This document shows positions 12,887-18,764 of a stretch of 45,551 nucleotides of DNA, in pieces; the first letter of the stretch is position 1, and every line of letters starts with the position of its first letter. This DNA is from a virus: IMG/VR virus record IMGVR_UViG_3300022924_000021, positions 1 to 45,551 of that record; one strand, 5' to 3'. The notes beneath the pieces are model-generated. The model ran no database searches and was not told where the DNA came from. It was given only the letters and a program-made list of their open reading frames with translations. Made by a program: the position numbers and the translations under genes.

Positions 12887-13822
12887 ATGAGTGAATTAGT
12901 AACAGTAAAACTTACTGGTGTAATTCCAACAGCACAGTACGCCAACCTCCAACCAGAGATTGAGGCTCAGGGAAAAAGTTATGAAGAAGCCCAAGAGTTA
13001 GCTCTATCTCGTATGACGGAGATTTGGAACCGTGTTTGTGAACCAGGAAAAGAACTTAAGGTTGCCCAACCCGTAGGAAACAACTTGCCGACTGAGACGA
13101 TTAGTTATGATAGATTGGTCTCTAAGCTAACAGGCGTTGAAGTCCTATTTGATAAGGTTGCCCATAAGTATCTGTCACCTGATGGAAAAGACTACCTTAG
13201 CGGTAGCGTATTCGCCAGTCGTTACAAAAATAAGTTTGATGGGGACGCAATCAGTGCTAGCTTTGCTAAGAAGCACGATGTACCTCAGAAAGACATCCAA
13301 GATATGTGGTCGCTTAACGGCGATACCTCATCATCATTGGGGACAGCAGTCCATAATGCGCTTGAGCTTTATGGCAAGTACCTACAACTGTCCCTCAAAA
13401 CTAAGGGTACTAATGAGTCCGCTCTCACTAAAAACGGGATTCTCCAACCTATTGTGGAAGCTTTCTACAAGGGACGAGAGGATGAAAAAGCTGGTTACGA
13501 GGTGTTCGTAGCCGATGAAGAACACGGTTTATGTGGCTTCATTGATAGATTACTAATCGTGGACGAGAAGAAGAAAATCTGTCGAGTTCAGGATTATAAA
13601 ACTAACCACACCATTAACAAAGCGGAAACCATTAAAGCTCCGTTTAAGGGACAAGTTCCAAACACTACATTAGGCTCATATTGGTTGCAGTTAAGCTTCT
13701 ACGCTTACATCTTGCAACTCCACGGCTGGACAGTAGAGGGACTAGACATCTTTAATTGGGAAGACAATGAGTGGAAGCTTTACATGAATGATGTCATTGA
13801 CATTAGTTCAGAAATAAAATAG
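12887..13822 (+). CDS. PD-(D/E)XK (RecB-type) nuclease
   Basis: A 311-residue protein whose C-terminal two thirds carry the RecB-family nuclease pattern: SLGTAVHNALEL (His, about 147), GFIDRLLIVDE (catalytic Asp, about 220), VQDYKTN (DxK core, about 235) and LQLSFYAYIL (QxxxY, about 265). The first 90 residues form a separate helical domain. Such phage exonucleases pair with SSB or annealing proteins for recombination and end-processing, and this gene is directly followed by the SSB-like gene. It may also degrade host DNA. Confidence 0.85.
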   Translation: MSELVTVKLTGVIPTAQYANLQPEIEAQGKSYEEAQELALSRMTEIWNRVCEPGKELKVAQPVGNNLPTETISYDRLVSKLTGVEVLFDKVAHKYLSPDGKDYLSGSVFASRYKNKFDGDAISASFAKKHDVPQKDIQDMWSLNGDTSSSLGTAVHNALELYGKYLQLSLKTKGTNESALTKNGILQPIVEAFYKGREDEKAGYEVFVADEEHGLCGFIDRLLIVDEKKKICRVQDYKTNHTINKAETIKAPFKGQVPNTTLGSYWLQLSFYAYILQLHGWTVEGLDIFNWEDNEWKLYMNDVIDISSEIK

Positions 13823-13837
13823 GAAGGAGAAATAATA

Positions 13838-14245
13838 GTGGATAAAGACTATAAGATTATCTCTGTAGACCCACGGGCTGCCTATGATACACAGTACGGA
13901 ACAATGCAACCTTACGCTCTTAAGCTTGAGGGTGTAGATGGCTTTGTACAGTTGTCTCAGAAGCCAGAGACAGACGCTCCTTATGTAGGTCAGACCTTAC
14001 ACGGTCATACCTTCGAGCAAAATGGTCCACATGGTCCGTTTCTCAAGTTCAAGAAAGTAAACCCCGAATATGCAGGCAATGATGGAGCTTCCAAACCTCA
14101 ATCATCTGCTGACAGTGGGCGTGTCCTAGAACTCCTAGAGGCTATTGCGGTCGCAGTCGATGCTGACGTTAGCCCTAAGAAGGATACTATACTTGAAGAT
14201 ATTGATGACGGTCAACCAATCGACCTCAGCGAAATACCATTCTAA
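13838..14245 (+). CDS. single-stranded DNA-binding-like protein with IPF tail
   Basis: 135 residues from GTG 13838, with AGGAGA upstream. Residues 1-85 are beta-rich (YALKLEGVDGFVQLSQKP, GQTLHGHTFEQ) as in a compact OB-fold. A linker follows, then an acidic C-terminus EDIDDGQPIDLSEIPF. The final acidic-IPF tail is the hallmark by which bacterial SSBs recruit partner proteins. Position between the nuclease and other replication genes agrees. I cannot confirm the OB-fold by eye. Confidence 0.7.
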   Translation: MDKDYKIISVDPRAAYDTQYGTMQPYALKLEGVDGFVQLSQKPETDAPYVGQTLHGHTFEQNGPHGPFLKFKKVNPEYAGNDGASKPQSSADSGRVLELLEAIAVAVDADVSPKKDTILEDIDDGQPIDLSEIPF

Positions 14246-14259
14246 GAAAGTAGGAGTAG

Positions 14260-14685
14260 ATGAACCAGAATCAAATCATAGAAGCCCTTGAAGCTGAAAT
14301 TCAAAAACTAAACGAACACGCTATAGACGAGTTTTCTGGTGATACCCTTACAAGAATCGGTGTACGCCTTGCAGCTTATAAAGCAGGACTCGGTACTTAC
14401 GTTGCCAACGCTAAGGCAGAGTCTCTTAGAGCTGACAAGGCATTCGCAGAAGCAAAAGCCAATGGATACCTCAAACTGAGGAATGACGGTAAAACGCAAG
14501 GAGACGCTGAACAGCTCCGAGTACTAGAAGCGTCGGCTGAGTACGATGTGCTCATTACCGCTAAACAAGCAGAGGATAAGCTCGTAGGGCTTTCGTACAA
14601 CATCTCTGACTTGATTGACGCAGTAAAGAGTCGAGTCATTCATCAACAGATGGAGTTAAAGGAATCAACCTCCTTTAATGGGTAA
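14260..14685 (+). CDS. helical protein of the recombination block (141 aa)
   Basis: Predicted to be nearly all alpha-helical (EALEAEIQKLNEHAIDEF, AKAESLRADKAFAEAKANG, LSYNISDLIDAVKSRV), like small helical proteins often encoded next to phage SSB or annealase genes. There are no cysteines and no catalytic motif. The stop overlaps the next start by eight bases. The function is unknown. Confidence 0.65.
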   Translation: MNQNQIIEALEAEIQKLNEHAIDEFSGDTLTRIGVRLAAYKAGLGTYVANAKAESLRADKAFAEAKANGYLKLRNDGKTQGDAEQLRVLEASAEYDVLITAKQAEDKLVGLSYNISDLIDAVKSRVIHQQMELKESTSFNG

Positions 14686-14911
14686 CGCCACCAAAGGCTT
14701 TGCCTCAAACTCAGAAGCTCAACAAAAGTATGTATCTGCTAAAGGTGGACGAAGTAAAGTCCCCAAAGGTCTGAAAAAGATGACCCAGGAGAAGGCACGA
14801 GAAATACAAAGGTTGGGTGGTTTGAGACGACAACAACAACTAAAGGAGAATAAGAATGTCAAAGATTCTATACCCAGTGGGAACGCAAGTGACCCTACGG
14901 AAGTTTCCTGA
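14678..14911 (+). CDS. KGG-repeat-like small basic protein (77 aa)
   Basis: The KGFASNSEAQQKYVSAKGG segment and a later KMTQEKAREIQRLGG repeat resemble the KGG motif of stress-induced bacterial proteins (GsiB/Con-10 type) and some phage DNA-binding proteins. The protein is Lys/Arg/Gln-rich and likely disordered. It overlaps genes on both sides. The similarity is by motif only. Confidence 0.55.
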   Translation: MGNATKGFASNSEAQQKYVSAKGGRSKVPKGLKKMTQEKAREIQRLGGLRRQQQLKENKNVKDSIPSGNASDPTEVS

Positions 14912-15332
14912 AGCTGGTACATTTGAAGTTGTAGAATACATTAAGGGCGAGAAATACCCTTACCGTGTAGAAAACGATTCAGGTGACGAAGGTTTCAATG
15001 GAAAGACGAAGTTCTCAGTGAAAGGTCTGAAACGGTATAACCCGACACAGGCTAAAGCTACGCAGACTGGTTCTGACGTTGCCTCACCGAAAGTTCGTAC
15101 AGCAACAGAAGTTGCACAGAGTATCGCCACTCCCCAAAAGGAAACATACTCACGAGAAGAAGTAGACGTGCTTATGGCTACGCAATACCAAGACTTGTTA
15201 GAGCTTATCGCTTCTGTTGATTCAGTAGCAGTAGACGCTTTCAACAAGGCAAAGCGCATTGCAAAGGTCGTAGATACTAATTTCTGTATCGTAGGCAAAC
15301 AGTTCAAAACACTAAACCACGATGACGACTAG
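14856..15332 (+). CDS. hypothetical protein with SH3-like N-domain (158 aa)
   Basis: AAAGGAG precedes the ATG. Residues 1-60 alternate short strands (YPVGTQVTLRKFPEAGTFEVVEYIKG) as in a small SH3/KOW-type barrel. A threonine/alanine-rich linker and a helical C-terminus follow. A role in nucleic-acid or protein binding is possible; there is no catalytic motif. Confidence 0.6.
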   Translation: MSKILYPVGTQVTLRKFPEAGTFEVVEYIKGEKYPYRVENDSGDEGFNGKTKFSVKGLKRYNPTQAKATQTGSDVASPKVRTATEVAQSIATPQKETYSREEVDVLMATQYQDLLELIASVDSVAVDAFNKAKRIAKVVDTNFCIVGKQFKTLNHDDD

Positions 15333-15357
15333 TCATCAGAAAAGGAATATATTTAAT

Positions 15358-15558
15358 ATGACAACTATCCGAGAAAAAATCCGTTACGCAACACTAGCTA
15401 AAGACGAACGAATCCTTCGTGAATCAGGAGTTCTTAGTGACTCAGGTAACTTGACCGATGTAGGTCGCCGTGTCCTTGCAGACGTTCTCTTTGACAACAA
15501 GGAAACTCGTGCTGCGATTGTGAAGCTTGTAGAAGCAACACTCCCAAAAGAGAAATAG
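15358..15558 (+). CDS. small hypothetical protein (66 aa)
   Basis: ATG 15358 with AAAAGGA about eleven bases upstream is preferred over the 15322 start, which lies inside the previous gene. The protein is charged and helical (REKIRYATLAKDERILRESG...), with a DVGRRVLADVLFD middle like small winged-helix segments. It is followed in a 4-base ATAG overlap by the next frame. Confidence 0.55.
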   Translation: MTTIREKIRYATLAKDERILRESGVLSDSGNLTDVGRRVLADVLFDNKETRAAIVKLVEATLPKEK

Positions 15559-15674
15559 TCCGATACGAGTACATCCAGCTTTGGCAACGTGTAACACTAA
15601 TCTTTAGTTGTTTACTTGTCCTAGCAGGTATTGTATCATTGATTCTATGGGTAAACGTACTAACGAATGGCTAA
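15555..15674 (+). CDS. possible single-pass membrane peptide with ATA start (39 aa)
   Basis: The frame opens at ATA 15555, overlapping the preceding TAG as ATAG, the same geometry as common ATGA stop-start overlaps. There is no ATG, GTG or TTG before the transmembrane part. The translation has an aromatic N-terminus (VRYEYIQLWQR), then a clear transmembrane helix of about 22 residues (residues 13-34), and a short tail overlapping the HNH start. Such a good membrane segment is unlikely by chance, but the ribosome-binding site is weak, so this stays tentative. Confidence 0.4.
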   Translation: MVRYEYIQLWQRVTLIFSCLLVLAGIVSLILWVNVLTNG

Positions 15675-15928
15675 AAGTGCGTCGGGAGTGGGTTCGAGAG
15701 AATCCGCCCGACCACCAAGGTTATTACCTGTGTGGAATCTGTGGACTACCAGTTCACTTCTCTGATATGGAAGTTGACCATGTAGTAGGTAGGCTGGGGA
15801 GGAACCTTGTCGATAAAGAAAACCTCCAGCCAACACACATGTTATGCAACCGTAGAAAGGGAAGCAAAAAGCTAAAGCCAAAGGTGTCGTTAACTGAGTA
15901 CGCTTTACGCCGAACGCTAGACTTGTAG
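15647..15928 (+). CDS. HNH endonuclease (93 aa)
   Basis: Starts at ATG 15647. CGIC (about 31) and CNRRKG (about 74) bracket the metal/zinc site. MEVDHVVGR gives the D-H pair of the HNH motif and ENLQPTHMLCN the following N...H. Free-standing HNH proteins in phages act as homing enzymes or in packaging. Here it lies in the recombination block, away from the terminase genes, which favours a DNA-processing or homing role. Confidence 0.85.
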   Translation: MGKRTNEWLKVRREWVRENPPDHQGYYLCGICGLPVHFSDMEVDHVVGRLGRNLVDKENLQPTHMLCNRRKGSKKLKPKVSLTEYALRRTLDL

Positions 15929-15938
15929 AGATTGGGTC

Positions 15939-16055
15939 GTGAAACCTGCACCAATGCCGTCATTAGGCAAGAAGAAACTACAGTGGGACTTCTCAGGTGT
16001 AGTGGGTAGAGAACCTGGTTCAATCTCAAGCGTGATTATGAGACACCACGAATAA
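15939..16055 (+). CDS. small basic hypothetical protein (38 aa)
   Basis: GTG start at 15939, ten bases after the HNH gene, and stop at 16055. Basic with PSLGKKKLQWDFSG. No strong ribosome-binding site is seen, so it could be spurious. It fills the gap with an ORF of sensible composition. Confidence 0.35.
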   Translation: MKPAPMPSLGKKKLQWDFSGVVGREPGSISSVIMRHHE

Positions 16056-16071
16056 AGATAAGGAGAACATT

Positions 16072-16149
16072 ATGTCAAAGATTAAACAACTTGTACCTGA
16101 AAATGTAAATCAGTTCGATGAATTAGATTATGACGCAGAGGCAATATAA
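16072..16149 (+). CDS. very small acidic protein (25 aa)
   Basis: AAGGAGA lies seven bases before ATG 16072, a strong site for such a short gene. The peptide has a basic start and an acidic end (FDELDYDAEAI). Its last 20 bases overlap the next gene, so it may serve mainly to couple translation into the nuclease gene. Confidence 0.45.
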   Translation: MSKIKQLVPENVNQFDELDYDAEAI

Positions 16150-16504
16150 CGGTCCAACTACGAAAAAAGGTTGGTACACGAGTGGGGACAGAAAGTATTA
16201 CTTAAAGTCCTCATGGGAACTTAGCTACGCACAATATCTTGACTCAGAGCTGTTAAATGGTAAAATAGTTGAGTGGGAGTATGAACCCGATACGTTTTGG
16301 TTCGATAGAATCAAGCGGGGAGTTCGCTCTTACACCCCAGACTTCAAGGTTAAATACCTAGATGGAAAGGTTCAGTATCATGAAGTTAAGGGTTATCTCG
16401 ACAGCAAATCGAAGACGAAATTAAACCGCATGAGGATTTATCATCCTGAAATAGAGATGATACTCATAGATAGAGCGGTAATGAAATCGTTACGACTACT
16501 GTAG
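16130..16504 (+). CDS. PD-(D/E)XK endonuclease, TnsA-N/resolvase-like (124 aa)
   Basis: SSWELSYAQYLD (Glu, about 27-38), SYTPDFKVKY (Asp of PD, about 66) and VQYHEVKGY (ExK, about 80) give the full PD-(D/E)XK catalytic set in a compact single domain, as in TnsA N-domains and phage Holliday-junction-type nucleases. It would nick or cleave DNA, with a likely role in branched-DNA resolution before packaging. Translation is probably coupled to the overlapping 25-residue gene. It is distinct from the RecB-like gene at 12887. Confidence 0.8.
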   Translation: MTQRQYNGPTTKKGWYTSGDRKYYLKSSWELSYAQYLDSELLNGKIVEWEYEPDTFWFDRIKRGVRSYTPDFKVKYLDGKVQYHEVKGYLDSKSKTKLNRMRIYHPEIEMILIDRAVMKSLRLL

Positions 16505-16562
16505 AGTTCTTAAATTAAAGGGAGAATTTCAAGTTAGGGAGACACCATATCCTTAGCGAATT

Positions 16563-17306
16563 ATGAGTGACTTACTCACAACATTAACTGTGACAGCAGT
16601 TGCACCGTTTCTCTGGGCTAACCCAGGGACACAACCACTATATACACCTCCACAGGTGAGCGTAGTGGCGAAACAAGAAGCCAAAGCACCTAAGAAGGAA
16701 GAAAAAGTCGAGGTCAAACAGGAAACTGTAGTACCCGAAACTCCAAAGGTAGTTACCTATGTAGTGCAAGAAGGCGACAATCTGTCTGTTATAGCAGAGA
16801 AGTTCCAGATTAATTGGGTTCGTATCTGGCAAAAGAATGAACAGTTGCAAAACCAAGACCAATTAAATGTCGGTGATACTATCACAATCCCTAATACGGA
16901 TGAGGCATTAGCTGATAGGGGCTTAATAGCTCCTGTAAGCGCTCCTACCACACAAACTGGCAATGTATCCAACTCCACCCAAACAGGCTCATACAGAGGC
17001 TCTGGTGGCTCTAACGGTTATACATATGGCTGGTGTACATGGTGGGCGAAAGAGAAACGTCCTGATATCGGTGGATATTGGGGTGACGCAGGTTACAGTT
17101 GGATATCCTCAGCACAAGCTGCTGGGTTCTCAACTGGTTCTGTTCCTAGAGCAGGAGCCATAGGCGTTACAGCAGGACACGTTGTATATGTTGAATCCGT
17201 GAATGGAAACACCATTACTTTATCTGAAATGGGTTGGGGCTATCGAGCCAATACCACACCTAATTACAGAACGTCAAGTGCCTCGGCTTTCACATACATC
17301 TATTAG
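16563..17306 (+). CDS. LysM-CHAP peptidoglycan hydrolase (247 aa)
   Basis: Residues 5-20 are a short hydrophobic stretch that may act as a signal or anchor. A Lys/Glu/Pro-rich linker follows. Residues about 63-110 form a LysM domain (YVVQEGDNLSVIAEKFQIN... VGDTITIP). Residues about 150-247 form a CHAP domain with GWCTWW (catalytic Cys) and TAGHVVYVE (catalytic His). It lies in the plus-strand arm, 1 kb from the convergence point and apart from the minus-strand lysis cassette. ATG 16563 has no good ribosome-binding site, and TAG lies nine bases upstream in frame. It may be a secreted secondary lysin or a virion wall-opening enzyme. Confidence 0.88.
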   Translation: MSDLLTTLTVTAVAPFLWANPGTQPLYTPPQVSVVAKQEAKAPKKEEKVEVKQETVVPETPKVVTYVVQEGDNLSVIAEKFQINWVRIWQKNEQLQNQDQLNVGDTITIPNTDEALADRGLIAPVSAPTTQTGNVSNSTQTGSYRGSGGSNGYTYGWCTWWAKEKRPDIGGYWGDAGYSWISSAQAAGFSTGSVPRAGAIGVTAGHVVYVESVNGNTITLSEMGWGYRANTTPNYRTSSASAFTYIY

Positions 17307-17326
17307 CACAGTTGTATACACGTTAT

Positions 17327-17500
17327 GGGTTGCCTACTCACCTTAAGCAGTAGGGCAAGGTGGCGAGTACCCTAAAGGTATAAGCTGCCAACATATGTTC
17401 ACACCACGGCTGGTTGCGACAGCAAGTTGCCTACATACCGACTAGTACTTGGAGTTTGTAGGTAGAATCAACGAGTGGAGAAGCGAGACTCCGCAGGTGT
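17327..17500 (+). ncRNA. candidate structured RNA upstream of tRNA-Trp
   Basis: The CHAP-to-17809 gap (502 bases) has no ORF but is full of hairpins. TTGCCTAC occurs twice (17330 and 17427) and each copy can pair with AGTAGGGCAA (17349-17358) or with TGTAGGTA (17457-17464), giving alternative folds. Others: GGTGGC...TACC-CTAAA-GGTA...GCTGCC (17359-17389), GTGGAG/CTCCGC (17475-17494) and the palindrome AGGTGTACACCT (17495-17506). It may be a precursor or leader to the tRNA, or an independent RNA. Confidence 0.4.
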
Positions 17501-17564
17501 ACACCTAATCATTCATTTGAACAGTTTTTGCCTGGTTTCTGTACAAAAAACTTGAGCACCCTGT

Positions 17565-17638
17565 ACGGGATTGGTCTAATGGTAAGACAAGAGATTCCAA
17601 ACCTCTTAACGGCAGTTCGATTCTGTCATCCTGTGCCA
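17565..17638 (+). tRNA. tRNA-Trp (anticodon CCA)
   Basis: Complete cloverleaf: acceptor ACGGGAT/ATCCTGT, D-arm GTCT/AGAC with GG in the loop, anticodon loop TTCCAAA, T-arm GGCAG-TTCGATT-CTGTC, discriminator G and encoded CCA. A1-U72 and G73 are the usual tRNA-Trp identity elements. There is a mismatch at the base of the anticodon stem (31-39). It reads UGG, so it gives no sign of UGA recoding. Confidence 0.9.
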
Positions 17639-17639
17639 T

Positions 17640-17716
17640 ATTCCTAGTCATAAGCTTTCTTTCATCCTTTCAAAGTTTGTGGCTGGGAATATCATCATAA
17701 CTTCGGTTGTGGTGAT
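17640..17716 (+). ncRNA. tandem hairpins 3' of tRNA-Trp
   Basis: A 10-bp stem (17640-17649 with 17681-17690) is followed by an 11-bp stem closed by a TTCG tetraloop (17691-17701, loop 17702-17705, 17706-17716). Both rely on some G-U pairs, which points to function as RNA rather than DNA. They precede the terminator at 17759. They may protect or process the tRNA transcript. Confidence 0.45.
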
Positions 17717-17758
17717 AGTACCTTAAACCCCCTTATACCCCCTATTCTAAAAAAGAAG

Positions 17759-17785
17759 CCCCTTGCCTAGTGTGAGGGGTTTTCT
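17759..17785 (+). terminator. rho-independent terminator after the tRNA-Trp unit
   Basis: CCCCTT pairs with GAGGGG around GCCTAGTGT and is followed by TTTTCTTT. It separates the tRNA transcript from the gene at 17809. Confidence 0.75.
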
Positions 17786-17808
17786 TTACTTTGCACGGAA
17801 GGAGAATC

Positions 17809-18201
17809 ATGACAAAGCTATACCATAGAGAGTTAGGTTTCCCGATAACCTTTAAATATCCATCTACAAAAGTAGAACTTAGTTGGAGTAAACATGCCCA
17901 TCGCCAAGCAGAGGTAGATAGGTATGGTTATATATCTAAGATGGAGACACTTCATACAGACGACTATATACCCATTGAGATAGAATACGACTTAGATACC
18001 TCTAAGCCTGTTAAAATGCTACTCAGGAGTAAGTTCGAGGTGAATAATTGTAACATTGTAATTGCTGTAATGCCCTCTACACGAGGAGCCACGAAAGCTT
18101 TTGTGAAGACAGTTTGGTACAACAGGGTAGATGATACCCACAAAACACTTGACGCAAGTAAGTACGAAGTACCTGCCTTCAAATTGAAGCTTGACAAATA
18201 G
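17809..18201 (+). CDS. hypothetical protein (130 aa)
   Basis: AAGGAG seven bases before ATG 17809. A mixed beta-rich protein; KVELSWSKHAHRQAEVDRYG near residue 20 faintly resembles the strand-helix start of DUF4258/BrnT-like folds, but catalytic residues cannot be identified. It is the last plus-strand gene. It follows a terminator closely and no promoter is evident, so it may need readthrough. A consensus promoter for the next RNA lies in its last codons. Confidence 0.65.
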   Translation: MTKLYHRELGFPITFKYPSTKVELSWSKHAHRQAEVDRYGYISKMETLHTDDYIPIEIEYDLDTSKPVKMLLRSKFEVNNCNIVIAVMPSTRGATKAFVKTVWYNRVDDTHKTLDASKYEVPAFKLKLDK

Positions 18202-18219
18202 TACAAAGTGTGCTATAAT
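18191..18219 (+). promoter_or_regulatory. perfect consensus promoter for the 18226 RNA
   Basis: TTGACA (18191-18196), 17-bp spacer ending GTGTGC, TATAAT (18214-18219). It is the best promoter in the window, yet no plus-strand gene follows. Confidence 0.85.
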
Positions 18220-18225
18220 ACCTAG

Positions 18226-18348
18226 TATAGTATGCAAATACTAAGTACATTGTTCTTACAAACACACCGTTCGTCTTAGGCTAGGATTCTATACCCCTAG
18301 CCAAAAACAAGAATAGCCCCTAGATTTCTCTAAGGGCTTTTTCTTTTC
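18226..18348 (+). ncRNA. candidate small RNA at the convergence point (~120 nt)
   Basis: Starts from a perfect promoter and ends at a terminator, with no ORF between. A 7-bp perfect stem GGCTAGG/CCTAGCC (18279-18285 with 18296-18302) precedes the terminator hairpin, and AGTATxxxAxATACT-like pairing is possible at the 5' end (18224-18241). This is a classic sRNA architecture. It runs toward the minus-strand lysis genes and could also block converging transcription. Confidence 0.65.
18315..18345. terminator. terminator shared by the converging arms
   Basis: AGCCCCTAGA/TCTAAGGGCT (one mismatch) around TTTC, followed on the plus strand by TTTTTCTTTT. On the minus strand the loop reads GAAA and a weaker T-rich stretch follows, so it may also stop the lysis operon transcript. 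Confidence 0.75.
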
Positions 18349-18358
18349 TTGATTTTAT

Positions 18359-18526
18359 CTACAATAGTCCAAGACGGGCTACGAAGACGACTAGTGCTAC
18401 TAAGCCACCAGCAATCCATGCATACTTGTTGTTAGGTGTCTTGTCGAAAATCATTCCTACAAGGGCTACAACTAGACCTGCAACGAGAGCGATGAGAGCG
18501 GCTAAAAGGATTACTCCTAGTGTCAT
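18359..18526 (-). CDS. holin-like membrane protein (55 aa, two transmembrane segments)
   Basis: AGGAGG six bases before the ATG gives strong support. Residues 3-25 and 36-54 are two transmembrane helices joined by FDKTPNNKYAW, ending in RLGLL. Size, topology and position at the end of the lysis cassette, behind another membrane protein and the endolysin, fit a class II holin or antiholin. Holins oligomerise in the inner membrane and release or activate the lysin. Confidence 0.7.
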   Translation of the reverse strand: MTLGVILLAALIALVAGLVVALVGMIFDKTPNNKYAWIAGGLVALVVFVARLGLL

Positions 18527-18547
18527 TATTGCCTCCTATTTAGTTTT

Positions 18548-18754
18548 TTAGAATGGGACAAGTCCCTTAGCGGCAACTTCTTCGTTGTCGTGGATACCCT
18601 TGTCTAAAGCACGGAGGATGTAAAGGATTGGAACACCGTATGCACCTGCGAGTTCTGGACTCTGAGTAAACAATAGAATCAATGCACCTGGAAGTGAGAA
18701 GATGAGCAGTCGCCCAAGTTCTTTTATTCCGTCAACGAGTGTTTTCTTATTCAT
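18548..18754 (-). CDS. holin-like membrane protein (68 aa)
   Basis: Sits ten bases after the endolysin gene. One clear transmembrane helix (residues about 16-30, LLIFSLPGALILLF) and a second weaker hydrophobic stretch (residues 38-50) flank a short loop. The charged C-terminus is KGIHDNEEVAAKG. Together with the 55-residue protein it makes a two-component holin/antiholin pair plausible. Which is which cannot be told. Confidence 0.65.
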   Translation of the reverse strand: MNKKTLVDGIKELGRLLIFSLPGALILLFTQSPELAGAYGVPILYILRALDKGIHDNEEVAAKGLVPF

Positions 18755-18764
18755 GATTGTCTCC

